DNA of 64,000 nucleotides from Petrolisthes cinctipes. Lineage: Eukaryota; Arthropoda; Malacostraca; Decapoda; Porcellanidae. Position 1 is the stretch's first letter. Every line of letters begins with the position of its first letter. Positions 10,017 through 19,774 of the stretch are shown piece after piece. A program made the translations under genes and the position numbers. The notes beneath the pieces were generated by a model. It was not told the DNA's origin. It did not search any database and was given only the letters and a program-made list of their open reading frames with translations. The stretch is taken from assembly GCA_033782935.1 (NCBI GenBank), contig JAWQEG010000487.1, positions 1 to 64,000 of the forward strand. The letters are read 5' to 3'.

Positions 10017-11282
10017 ATGACTGGTCCATCAGCAAGAAAATTTACATGTACTACATGCAAGGTGTACCGCTGGTGTGAGGACTTCAGCGGGAGGAGTGCA
10101 AGCGACCTAGACTCCTCGAGTGTCTGCGACTTTTGCAAACTCGAGGAGAGGTTGATGAAGCACATCTCACTGCTCACGAAGGAGAACAACTCCCTAAAGG
10201 AGGAAGTTCTCCGAATGGACTCACAGAGGTGTGACTGCCATGTGAGAGACAAGGCAGTCCAAGGAGCTTCTTCACCGGAGAGCTCCACCATGGCAGTAAA
10301 GAAGAAGAAGAACAAGAAGAAGAACAAGAAGAAGAACAACAACAATGAAGAGGGAAAAGAGACTGCAGAAGGAAAAGAGACTGCAGAAAAGTGTGATGGA
10401 AAAGAGGAGGGGAATATGGAGAAGGGAGAAAAACCCAAGAAAACAGTTGAGGAGGGATTAGAGGAAAGTGAGGAATCAAATAAGAAGGAAAAGAAAATGA
10501 AGAAGAAGAAGAAGAAGCAACCTGGAGGAAGTGACGAGCCCGGCAGGAATTCAAAACACTCTCGGGTTCCTCACAAGGCATCTCGTGCTCCTACCAAGGA
10601 GAGGCCTGTGGATATACACATTGTAGGTGATTCCCAGGCACGAGGGCTGGAACCCCTAATGGCAGATCGCCTTCACACTTCTGTGAAGGTGAATTGTTTG
10701 CCAGGTTGTGGCAATGCTGACCTCCGAAAGGAAGCTGAGATGATCCAAACGTCCAGATCTGCTGTCATTGCACTCATGGTGAGTGGTAATGACATCTACC
10801 TGAGAAATGGTAGAGTAGGCATGACCGAAGGAGTCCTCTCGGATGTGCTCGGTGCAGTAGATGACTGTGGGTTAAAAACCCGCAGAAGGGTAGTTGTTGG
10901 CATGCTCCCAAGGAGAGGCCCTTTAGGGACTGCTCTGTCAAAGAACATTGCAGTAAATCAGCGCCTGGCTGATTTGTGTACTGCCGAGGGGGTATTCTTT
11001 GTGGACCCCTACACCTCACTCTTTCGTAGAGACGACCTCTACCAGAGGGATGGCACACACCTCTCACTAAAGGGGAAAGAAGTGCTTTCCAAATTAATGG
11101 AAGACGCCGTCCGACGATGTCTCAGGAGCACTCGACCGAGCGTGGAGGAGAGTCCTCGTCGCTATGCTAGAGTGACCCCAGAGAAGACATTCGCTGAGAT
11201 CCTGAAGAAGGATATCCCCAGCACTACCAAGACAATGACCAAACCGGGAAACGGAAGAGCCCTGCAGTTGGGGGTTCCCTGA
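10017..11282 (+). CDS. LINE B ORF1: zinc-finger, charged linker, SGNH hydrolase protein
   Basis: 421 residues. The N-terminus has paired cysteines (C11, C14, C37, C40) of a small zinc-binding fold, then a coiled coil at about 42-70. Residues 94-168 form an extremely charged Lys/Glu linker encoded by AAG/GAA-rich DNA, including two back-to-back GKETAE repeats. From about 197 an SGNH hydrolase follows: GDS at 204-206, SGND at 256-259 and DGTH at 345-348. The same architecture with different linkers occurs in LINE A. The role is presumably RNA or ribonucleoprotein binding during retrotransposition, with esterase activity of unknown substrate. The final codons overlap ORF2 in the -1 frame. Confidence 0.93.
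   Translation: MTGPSARKFTCTTCKVYRWCEDFSGRSASDLDSSSVCDFCKLEERLMKHISLLTKENNSLKEEVLRMDSQRCDCHVRDKAVQGASSPESSTMAVKKKKNKKKNKKKNNNNEEGKETAEGKETAEKCDGKEEGNMEKGEKPKKTVEEGLEESEESNKKEKKMKKKKKKQPGGSDEPGRNSKHSRVPHKASRAPTKERPVDIHIVGDSQARGLEPLMADRLHTSVKVNCLPGCGNADLRKEAEMIQTSRSAVIALMVSGNDIYLRNGRVGMTEGVLSDVLGAVDDCGLKTRRRVVVGMLPRRGPLGTALSKNIAVNQRLADLCTAEGVFFVDPYTSLFRRDDLYQRDGTHLSLKGKEVLSKLMEDAVRRCLRSTRPSVEESPRRYARVTPEKTFAEILKKDIPSTTKTMTKPGNGRALQLGVP
11246..11252 (+). promoter_or_regulatory. Putative -1 ribosomal frameshift site GGGAAAC (LINE B)
   Basis: In the ORF1 frame the codons are CCG GGA AAC, so the heptamer is phased G|GGA|AAC, a canonical slippery sequence. After a -1 slip, reading continues at CGG (11252) in the ORF2 frame, which is open directly into the endonuclease motif FNARSIRNKF. 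ORF1 stops at 11280-11282, ten codons downstream. A possible stem (GGAA and CCC pairing with GGG and TTCC, 11253-11278) starts just one base after the heptamer, closer than the usual spacer. No ATG in the ORF2 frame precedes the first endonuclease motif. Confidence 0.55.
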
Positions 11283-11290
11283 AGGTTCTA

Positions 11291-14017
11291 TTGTTCAACG
11301 CCAGGTCCATCCGAAACAAGTTTTTGGAACTGCGGGCCCTCGTTGCGACAGAGGAACCCGAGATGGTGGCCATAACGGAGTCATGGTTGAGAACCTCAGA
11401 CAGAGATCTTGAAGGGGAATTCGTGATTCCAGGCTACCAACTCTTCCACAAAGATAGAGAGGACAGAGGGGGTGGTGGTGTGCTGTTGTATGTAAAGAAC
11501 TCCATCAAATTGATGACCTGCAACATCACATCGAACCACGAGCTCCTTGGAGTTGACCTAGAAATAGGCACTGCAAAATACAGAACCCTGCTGCTTTATA
11601 GACCCCCTGGACAACTCAATGAGATGGACAGGGACCTATACCAGTTGCTGGGTGAACTAGTGGACGGCAGGGTGTGCATCCTTATGGGGGACTTCAACAC
11701 ACATGTTGACTGGGAAACCAGAGAGCCCTCTGCCGAGAACACACCACTCTTGGAGTTTGTAAATGATGAATTCCTCACTCAATGGGTAAGGGAGCCAACA
11801 AGATGTGCTAACATACTCGACTTGGTCCTCACCTCCGAGGATGACATCATTCAAGACCTCTCTGTAAACGAAGAAATAGGCGGAAGCGACCACAAGCTTA
11901 TAAGATTTTCAGTTAAGGTCCCTAATATGGAGACCGTGACCCCGGTGCATAGAAAATTAGACATGGGGAGAGCGAACTTTGCAGGTCTTCGTGAAGGCGT
12001 TGCTGAAATGGAACTAGAGGAGGGAGAGAGTGCTGATGATCTGTGGAGGTCATTCTTGTCTTCCTTCATGGAACTTCAGTCGCGCTTTATTCCTCTGAAG
12101 GGAACAGGTCAGAAGTTCATTCAACCGAAGTGGTTTAATCGGGAAATCCGTAACCTACTAAGGGAGAGGAGAACTGCGTATCGTCGAGCGAAGACATCTG
12201 GGGACTTTGACGGTCATAGAAGACTGAATCGAAATGTGAAGTCCAAAATAAGGGCTGCTAAGCGTGCTGAGGAGGTCCGTGTGGCTAGACTCTGCAAAGA
12301 GAACCCCAAGGAGTTTTTCAGTTATGTGAATGGCCGTAAACCAATCCGCCACAGGATCGGTCCCTTGGTGAATGAGGATGGAGCATTGATGCACTCTGAT
12401 GCAGAAAATGCTAACCTCTTAAATGAGTACTTCTCTTCAGTGTTCTCTGAGGAGAGTGGTCCCATTCCCGAACCTTTGGACTCCTTCAGTGAGAAGTTGG
12501 AGTCAATGGTCTTCACCCAAGAAGAAATGGAGAGAAAAATAATCAAATTAAAAGCAAACAAGTCCCTCGGTCCGGATGGGTTCTTACCTAGAGTGTTGAA
12601 AGAAGTGCATGGTGAAGTATCACGGCACCTGTGCATGGTCTTCAACAGGGTAATCCAGACTGGATGCGTTCCTAGAGACTGGCGTGAGGCAGAGGTGACT
12701 CCTATCTTCAAGAAGGGAGATGCTAGCCAACCGTCAAACTACAGACCCATCAGTTTAACCTCGATAGTCTGTAAACTCATGGAGAGCATCATGGTGGACA
12801 AAATAACAGCACACTTAGAATCAAATTTGCTACTGAGGGGTTCCCAGCATGGGTTCCGGCAGCACCGGTCATGCCTCACAAATCTGGTGGAATTCTTCCA
12901 TTTTGTTTTCAGTGAGCATGATCGGGATAAAGCGGTCGATGTTGTCTACTTAGACTTTCAGAAAGCCTTTGATAAGGTACCCCACCACCGCCTCCTTCGG
13001 AAAGTGCGTGCACTGGGCATAGACAGAAATGTGGCAAATTGGATAGAGAACTGGCTAAGTGACAGGCGTCAGCGGGTGGTAGTGAATGGACAGGCTTCAG
13101 AGTGGATGCCCGTTACTAGCGGTGTTCCCCAATGTTCTGTTCTGGGACCACTACTGTTTATCATCTATGTTAATGATGTGGATGGTGACATGGTTGCCAA
13201 GATTTCCAAATTCGCCGATGATACTAAGCTTGGTATGAATGTCGCGAAAGAAGGAAATACTACCAGCTTACAAGAAGATCTTAGGAAGATCGGGGAGTGG
13301 TCTGACACGTGGCAAATGCCATTTAACGTGAACAAATGCAAAGTTATGCATATAGGCCACAGAAACCCACGAACAGAGTATAACCTTAATGGCAATGCTC
13401 TCGTAAGCACTGATACTGAGAAAGACTTGGGTGTAACTATCACCAGCGACCTCAAGTTCTCAAAGCAGTGTATTGAGGCTGAGAAGAAAGCCCAAAGCAT
13501 GTTAGGGTACATAAAGCGACAGTTTGGATACCAGAACAAGGAGATAGTACTTTGTCTGTACAATTCCCTTGTCCGACTGCACATGGAGTATGCAGTCCAG
13601 TTTTGGAGTCCTTCTTACCGAAAGGATATCGCGAGATTGGAACGAGTGCAAGCCAGGGCAACCAAACTTATACCCTCTCTTAGACACAAGAGCTATAAAG
13701 ATCGGTTGGTAGAACTCGACCTGTTCTCTTTGGAAACCCGGAGACTGCGTGGTCAGCTTATCGAAGTGTTTAAAATACTACGAGGCTTTGACAATGTAGT
13801 CTACAGGGACATTTTCCAACTCAGTGAGGGCACAACCAGGAATCATGGCTACAAACTTGAACTGAAGCGATACAACCGTGATCTGTGTGGTAAATTCTTT
13901 ACATACAGCATCTGCTGTACTTGGAACTCGCTTCCTGCTGATGTAGTCAACAGCAACTCTGTGGATCAGTTCAAGTCCAGATTAGACAAAGTCTTAAATC
14001 ACCGTCTAGGTGTTTAA
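11291..14017 (+). CDS. LINE B ORF2: APE endonuclease and reverse transcriptase, intact frame
   Basis: At least 908 residues (the frame is open further upstream into ORF1). Endonuclease motifs in order: NARSIRNKF, ITESWL, a GGGGVLLYV block, LLYRPP, GDFNTHVDW, NILDLVL and SDHKLI. Reverse transcriptase: SLGPDGF, YRPISLTS, QHGFRQHRSCLTNL, YLDFQKAFDKVPHHR, the GVPQ block, and FADD at 13211-13222 (about residue 641). The C-terminal thumb region is the part found again at 1-2520. There is no RNase H domain, as in other CR1/L2 elements. One oddity: the normally invariant glycine of the GVPQGS motif is cysteine (TGT, 13133-13135), which may impair RT. The start codon is unclear; expression probably depends on frameshifting or reinitiation. 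Confidence 0.93.
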   Translation: MFNARSIRNKFLELRALVATEEPEMVAITESWLRTSDRDLEGEFVIPGYQLFHKDREDRGGGGVLLYVKNSIKLMTCNITSNHELLGVDLEIGTAKYRTLLLYRPPGQLNEMDRDLYQLLGELVDGRVCILMGDFNTHVDWETREPSAENTPLLEFVNDEFLTQWVREPTRCANILDLVLTSEDDIIQDLSVNEEIGGSDHKLIRFSVKVPNMETVTPVHRKLDMGRANFAGLREGVAEMELEEGESADDLWRSFLSSFMELQSRFIPLKGTGQKFIQPKWFNREIRNLLRERRTAYRRAKTSGDFDGHRRLNRNVKSKIRAAKRAEEVRVARLCKENPKEFFSYVNGRKPIRHRIGPLVNEDGALMHSDAENANLLNEYFSSVFSEESGPIPEPLDSFSEKLESMVFTQEEMERKIIKLKANKSLGPDGFLPRVLKEVHGEVSRHLCMVFNRVIQTGCVPRDWREAEVTPIFKKGDASQPSNYRPISLTSIVCKLMESIMVDKITAHLESNLLLRGSQHGFRQHRSCLTNLVEFFHFVFSEHDRDKAVDVVYLDFQKAFDKVPHHRLLRKVRALGIDRNVANWIENWLSDRRQRVVVNGQASEWMPVTSGVPQCSVLGPLLFIIYVNDVDGDMVAKISKFADDTKLGMNVAKEGNTTSLQEDLRKIGEWSDTWQMPFNVNKCKVMHIGHRNPRTEYNLNGNALVSTDTEKDLGVTITSDLKFSKQCIEAEKKAQSMLGYIKRQFGYQNKEIVLCLYNSLVRLHMEYAVQFWSPSYRKDIARLERVQARATKLIPSLRHKSYKDRLVELDLFSLETRRLRGQLIEVFKILRGFDNVVYRDIFQLSEGTTRNHGYKLELKRYNRDLCGKFFTYSICCTWNSLPADVVNSNSVDQFKSRLDKVLNHRLGV

Positions 14018-14182
14018 GCCGTTGTGCGAGTGTTCCTTGATGGCTTCACATGACACATTCGAGGACGGTCGCCTACTTGCGCAACTAAACCCACAGGTAC
14101 ACTCTTTGTATGGATCGTAAGGTTCCCTAGGGTACTTCTTTTCCTCGTAACTCCTTGTAACTCTCTCTCTCTCTCTCTCTCT
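14018..14182 (+). other. LINE B 3'UTR and CT tail
   Basis: 140 bases matching the 3'UTR after each tandem copy at 277, 1302 and 2320, ending in CTTGTAACTC and a short CT run (14160-14182). The run is shorter than those in the tandem array. Confidence 0.85.
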
Positions 14183-14289
14183 TTTAGGCTAGCAATGGAC
14201 ACCATGCAGATTTAAAGAAATGTATGGGACAAGCAAACACGCTGTAAACCAATTAATAATTATACATAATTTTTTAGTGCTACCATATA

Positions 14290-16266
14290 CAGGGTGTTTC
14301 AAAACTGGACCGACACATTCGAAAGGTTACATCCTGAAAAATAAATGAAGTTAATATTTCAAACGGTATGTTTTCAAAAATGTATGTGTTAAATTAATGG
14401 TCAACCCCCCTACACTCATTCCTCACCCTTAGCATTTCTCAGGCAATCGAGGGAGGTTGTTGTTTTCGGAAACCTGCCTTAGGCTTTGTATTCTACCTAT
14501 CATTTCACAGCACTGAGTTGAATAAGTCGAAGTAGATACATGTACACTCTCCCAAAAAAGTATCGGCATTGCTGGCTAGATCCTGCTGAGAAAAGATCGA
14601 AGCTACATGTATGACTGTACTGTGGGGTTGGTATTCCTGCTGGCAATGAGTTGATTCTCATTTCTGTACTAACGTGAAATCCTCTAGCATACATAATTCA
14701 TGCATTAGGCAAGTCGTGGAGTAAGAGTTGTGACTTCATTTTTACAGATATATGTTATGTGATTTTAATGATCGATGGTTTTGGGGAGGGGGAATTTACT
14801 GAATTATTGAATATAATGTGAATGATAACCCAGAGAATAAAGTTATCAAATCGGATTTTTACCAAAAAGGAATCTTTGAATAGATTCGCTGTAACTGTAG
14901 TATTTTGTCTTAAATATAATGCAGTTATAGCATAGGGGAGGATAAAATAGGCTTATGCTTTTTCTTCCCATACTTCTAAATAAGATTTTATAAAGTAAAA
15001 CAAACAGACTTTGCCCTCTCCAGAAAGTGACGTTTATAAATAAACATGTGAAGCAACCAACACCGCAAAGCTTCACTCGATAATCTCTGGTCCTCAGTCT
15101 CAGGCCACGACTGACGGCCTCCTGTCCCGAGGTAGAGGTATAAAAAAAAAGTAACAATAAAATGAAATAAATAAAAAGAATGATAACGTTATATACCATT
15201 TGTCAACTACGGTGTGGATTACCTGAGTTTTCAGCATTAGAAAGGGCCAAATTTTACAATAATATTTGAAATTTCTCTAATAGGTGAAGAAATGCGAATA
15301 TGTTTCGATTTGCATCTTTAGAGTTTCTCTGACTCATGAAGCAATACGAATATGCATAATTGGCAACTGATCGGCAGGAATACCACTATCTATTTTCGTT
15401 TATTCGTTTTAATGCCAATACTTTTTTGGGAGAGTGTACATGCTATGTCTCACCGGACATTTTTAATCTGCTTCTTATGTCTTCACAAACAATAATTTCA
15501 GTATGAATATGAGTTTCATTATCTGTTAATAGCTATTAACCCCTTAATCAGGGGTGACACCCTATATCAACACCATCAACAAATGTAGGGGACGACATAA
15601 TTCGACAGCGCATTATATAAATTTGCCCACTCCCTAACATGCTTGTGTAGCCTCACAGCAGAGAGGGTATGGGCCTAGGTACTCCCCGAGTAAAACAAGC
15701 CTGGCCCAGCCACTACCAAACAGTGTGAAAAGAGCAGTGACCATGTGAGGATGTATATTCAGAACTCCATTTTTGCTGTAATTACCATATCTGTACATAA
15801 AAACGAGAGGTGACATTATATTTCATATTTTTGTGTTGGAAAATGTGATTCTGACATATTTTATTACAAAATCAAAGCGTGAAAACGTACTTAGATAAGT
15901 ACATCAAAAGACAGCTAAAGGTATGTACAGTACTTCAGGATGACATATCATTCATTGCTGTATGAGAAGCAGTTTAGACGCTATAGGCCATCAAATTCTT
16001 GTGTACATCATAAGAGCGAAAGAGGGAAGAAGGCCCAGGCGAGAGAGTGTCATGCTCCAGAAGGCTCGTGTTTAAGTGGTTAACAAAATCAAAATCTTGT
16101 TTCTAGTTATGTAATATAAATTTTGGCAATTTCTGCTATGAACCTAGCAAGAACTGCAACTTTCGTATTAAAGCATTTCCGTGCTTATGTATTTAAATCA
16201 TTTTTACTTCCGATCTGTTCATCTGTTTACAAGCAAAGTTTTTCGGTCTAGTTTTGAAACACCTTG
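14290..16266. mobile_element. Non-autonomous TIR DNA transposon with TA target duplication
   Basis: The left end CAGGGTGTTTCAAAACTGG and the right end, read in reverse complement CAAGGTGTTTCAAAACTAG, form terminal inverted repeats of about 24 bp with two mismatches. They are flanked by TA (or TATA) on both sides. The 1977-bp interior contains a nested element (14545-15436) and otherwise no transposase-like ORF. The end motif and TA duplication suggest a Tc1/mariner-related mobiliser; superfamily assignment is tentative. Confidence 0.75.
14545..15436. mobile_element. Nested TIR DNA transposon (Tc1/mariner-type ends)
   Basis: It starts CACTCTCCCAAAAAAGTATC and ends with the inverted complement (one C/T difference over 26 bp), flanked by TA. 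The surrounding target was the palindrome TACATGTA. At 892 bp it holds no transposase ORF and is non-autonomous. Short ORFs inside are AT-rich noise. It lies wholly inside the 14290-16266 element and is therefore younger than it. Confidence 0.8.
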
Positions 16267-16338
16267 TATATGTAGATAGATCAAGTACGATATAACCAGC
16301 ACTGTACTTCAAGTTAAGTATGAGGGTTGTGTCCAGGT

Positions 16339-17001
16339 TGATTATTATGATTATGATTTATTTATAGATGCCATTAGGCATCTGGTGGCGCAAAAGAAAT
16401 GGTCATATACCACCCAACATTAAAATGGTCACCCACATCATTAATAAAATATGTACAAACATTAAATAATTTTCACTACCTGGAAAGGGAGAAGCAGCAT
16501 GAATAAAAGCCGCATCTTCCAAAAATCAAATTTTAATAAAATAACCTACCTAAGTTAAATATATAAAAGAATTAAAATATAAATGAAAGAAATATTAAAC
16601 TTTACCTAACTAAAAATGAATAGCTATAAATATAATAAAATTCACTTTTTGTGCAGGAGGCCAGCCTCCTCCACTTAGGAGAGGGTGCTCCCTCCTACAC
16701 CACAAGCCTCCTCCCAAAGGACCTGGGAGAGACTGTAAGAACCATCACCCACCCGGTACTGGGACACTCGACAATAAGATGCCGTACTGTCAGAGAAACC
16801 AGACAATCATCACAGTAGGGATGGTGAGCCCTGTCCATTAAAAAGGCATGAGTCAATAGTGTGTGGCCAATGCGGAGACAGACAAGAGCCGTCTCCCACC
16901 TGTGGGACAGGCCGCTGTAGCTCCACAAACCAAGGCGCTGGCGGATGTCGCGGAGCTTGTTAGCCCCGATGGCATCCCATCTGCCCTGCCAGCTGGAACG
17001 A
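16339..17001 (-). mobile_element. LINE C1, 5'-truncated I-type LINE 3' fragment
   Basis: On the minus strand the element ends with the GATGCC-TAAT-GGCATC hairpin and an ATAATC-rich tail (16339-16366). The coding part (16695-16998) covers the last 100 or so codons after the RNase H domain, with the GHTLLTH block and a CDDC...H...C cysteine/histidine motif near the C-terminus typical of I-type ORF2. It is truncated at about 17000, exactly where the tail of LINE C2 begins, so C2 either inserted here or shares the breakpoint. Confidence 0.85.
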
Positions 17002-19520
17002 TTGATTGATTGATTGATTTTTGATGCAGCTAAGCATCTGGCGGTGCAAGAGCTTAGGTCATATACCGCCCAACATAAAATTGTCATCTACATAATTAAT
17101 AAAACATGAACACCCGAAAGGGATAGCCACCATGATTAAAAGACACACAAACTAAAAAGCACATTATTACTAAAAGAACCCGTCGACATAAGAAAAATAA
17201 AAATCAAACCATCTAAAAACCATAAATATCATGAAATCATATTTTGAGGAGTAGGCCAGCCTCCTCCACATAGGAGAGGGTGTTCCCTCCCACACTACAA
17301 GCCTCCTCCCCGAAGACCTGGGAGAGACTGTAAGAACAGTCACCCTTCCGGTACTCGGAGAGATGCCTACAACGAAGGTCACCAAGGCTTGGACAACCGA
17401 CAATAAGATGCCGTACTGTCAGAAGGACCAGACAATCATCACAGTAGGGAGGGTTAGCCCTCTCCATTAAAAAGCCATGAGTCAATAATGTGTGGCCAAT
17501 GCGGAGACGGACAAGAGCCGTCTCCCACCGGCGGGACAGGACATTGTAGCTCCACAAACCAAGGCGCTGGCGGATGTCGCGGAGCTTGTTAGCCCTAATG
17601 GCGTCCCATCTGTCCTGCCAGCAAGAACGAAAGGCAGCTTCTATGTAGGGTCGAAATTCCACTGCAGGAACAGGATAATGCCTGGCAGAAGGCCGAGAAT
17701 TGGAGGCCGCAGCCTTAGCCAGGGAGTCAGCCTGCTCATTCCCATCGACACCCACATGGGCTGGGACCCAACAAAAAGTGACTTTGCAGTCACGACGAAC
17801 CAGGAGGACAAGCCACTCAAGAATGGCCAACACCAGGGGATGGAAAGTTAAAATTGCACAAGGCCTGCAAGGCACTACAGGAATCGCTAATAATAGTATG
17901 AGAAGACTGAGGGAGAATAAAAATCACTTGGAGGGCATATAAATGGCCGAGAGCTCAGCAGTAAAAATTGACATGACAGAAGGGACCCTGCCGCCACGGC
18001 AAAATTCAGGAAAGACAACTCCAAAGCCAACTCCAGCATCAGACTTTGACCCATCAGTGTACACAGGGAGAGACTCCCTGTAAGTTAAGGCATGTTCTAA
18101 AAATAGGAAACGAGCCACTGGAGGAGGAAGAGATTCCTTCTTGTCTGTAAAGCAGGTGCAGGGGAAAACTTCTGGAAGAAGCCATGGAGTCACCCTGGGG
18201 ACCCTCACAGGACAAATCTGGAAGCCATCAATACCCATCTCCTCCATAGCCTTCGTAACCCGGAAGCCAAAGGGCCATGGTGTGCAAGAATGTAAAAGTT
18301 AGTACTGAAACATATCAGATGACACCGCCAAGCAGGGAAGGGAGTCAGGAAGTCGATGTAATTGATGCCAACAACAAACCATCAAGGGCTGATGATGGAG
18401 ATCAAGAGGTGGCTCATTAGCCAAGAGACTGGGGATTGGGGACGACCTGAAGGCTCCGGTCGCCAGACGTACTCCAGCATGATGAATAGGGTCTAAAACT
18501 CTGAGACGGGCATTGGTGGCAGAAGAGTACACCTCACACCCATAGTCGAGTTTTGACCTAATAAGAACATGGTATAGACGGAGGAGGGTGGCCCGATCAG
18601 CCCCCCAGGACGTATGGCCCAGGACTCTCAACAGGTTAAGAGCCTGGAGTCAAGAGACCTTGAACGTAAGTGGGGAACCCAATTCAATCGTTTGTCAAAA
18701 AGGAGGCCCAAAAAAACGAGTGTCCTAGACACAACGTAACCGATGACATACTGTACATGAATAAGTCCGGATTGGGGTGGACACCTTGGATGCGGCAGAA
18801 GTGCATAGCAACCGTCTTGGAAGGAGAAAATCGAAACTCATGAGAACCAGCCCAACGCGACACCCTGCCGAGGGCAAGCTGCATGCGCCGCTCCGCCACT
18901 GACATTCGGGAAGCAGCAAACCAGACCGCCAGGTCATCAATGTACATGGAATTGGCTATACCATCCACAAGGGATGAGGCAATGCCATTAATTGCTGCTG
19001 CAAACAATGTGACACTGAGGACGCTTCCTTGTGGGACACCTTCCTCCTTTGCAACGGATGCTGAGAGGGCTATACCAACCCTTACAACAAAACTGCGACC
19101 ACTGAGAAACTCCTTAAGAAAGCGTGGAAGGCGAACCCGCAGGCCATATAAATGGAGTTGCTGCAGGATGCCATATTGCCATGTATTTTCATAGGCTTTC
19201 TCTAAATCAAAGGATACACAGAAAAGGTGTTGATATCGTGCTAAAGCCTCACATACAGCAGCTTCAAACCTGACCAGAGCATCTGTAGTGGAACGGTGTT
19301 TACTAAAGCCAGACTGGGACGGAGACAGAAAAGACCACGTTCGAGGAAGTATACCAGTCTCACATTCACCATCTTCTCAAATAGTTTACAGAGACAGGAG
19401 GTCAAAGCAATTGGTCGGTAATTGAGAGCAACACTAGAGTCCTTGCCTGGCTTGGGGAAAGGAAAGATGGTAGCAACCCCCCACCCAGAAGGGAAGACAC
19501 CCTCCAGCCAGATTCTGTTA
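17002..19520 (-). mobile_element. LINE C2, 5'-truncated I-type LINE
   Basis: The 3' tail is (ATCA)n on the minus strand (17002-17018) after the 3' hairpin. The body carries RT and RNase H remnants and is cut at about 19520 inside the RT, where a different LINE fragment begins. It belongs to the same family as C3 (22663-30040); the two are highly similar along the whole shared length. Confidence 0.85.
17237..19520 (-). pseudogene. LINE C2 ORF2 remnant: reverse transcriptase and RNase H
   Basis: Reading the minus strand from 19520: an RT start (IWLEGVFPSGW, YRPIALTSC), a frame change near 19240, RT core with YIDD in SMYIDDLAVW (about 18940), thumb segments (18299-18631), then RNase H with VYTDGSKSD and FTAELSAI (17924-18247) and the WVPAHVGVDGNEQAD block with the C-terminal cysteine motif (17237-17875). 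At least four frame breaks separate these pieces, so nothing is functional. RNase H after RT places the family in the I group. Confidence 0.87.
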
Positions 19521-19774
19521 TATATATGTTTTTGATCAAATGCGGCCCTACACTCATCAGTAAACCAAGGTTTATCAGTATAGCGCACACGAATGATCTT
19601 CTTAGACACATATTGCTGGAATACCTAAGGCAAATGCTGATTCAGCAACTCTTTTGAATTATCAGCAACATATGTGACATGCCATGGAAACCCACGCACA
19701 GCACCACAAACTCCATCCCAATGAGCACGATTTTTCAAAATCACTTCCCTCCTCACACACAGGTTCGGGGAATA
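19521..19774 (-). pseudogene. Fragment of another LINE ORF2 (endonuclease-RT linker)
   Basis: In one minus-strand frame from 19760 to 19527 the sequence reads like the linker following a LINE endonuclease, including KNRAHWDGVCGAVR and YTDKPWFTDECRAAFDQKH, with one stop at 19625-19627. The KPWFTDECRAAFD type of motif is typical of Jockey-group LINEs and differs from the homologous part of family C (27221-27766). It is fused to the RT of C2 at a TATATA stretch near 19520, so the apparent ORF across the joint is chimeric. Confidence 0.65.

Larger units (their letters stand above)
9361..14182 (+). mobile_element. LINE B, CR1/L2-type non-LTR retrotransposon with both ORFs open
   Basis: A full-length-looking element: a possible 650-bp 5'UTR, ORF1 (10017-11282), ORF2 (overlapping, to 14017) without stop or frameshift, a 3'UTR of about 140 bp with the GTAACTCC repeat, and a short CT tail (14160-14182). 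The three 3' fragments at 1-2520 belong to the same family and share its 3'UTR almost exactly. This is the only intact non-LTR element in the window and may be recently active, with the reservation that a conserved RT glycine is replaced. Confidence 0.9.

Noticed and set aside
10007..10581. Long Ser/Pro/Leu-rich minus-strand ORFs
   Set aside because: They are antisense shadows of the Lys/Glu linker of LINE B ORF1.
17492..17942. Plus-strand ORFs of 80-150 codons over family-C LINEs (also 24765-25217 and 63016-63468)
   Set aside because: They are antisense to RNase H coding sequence and recur only because the LINE recurs.
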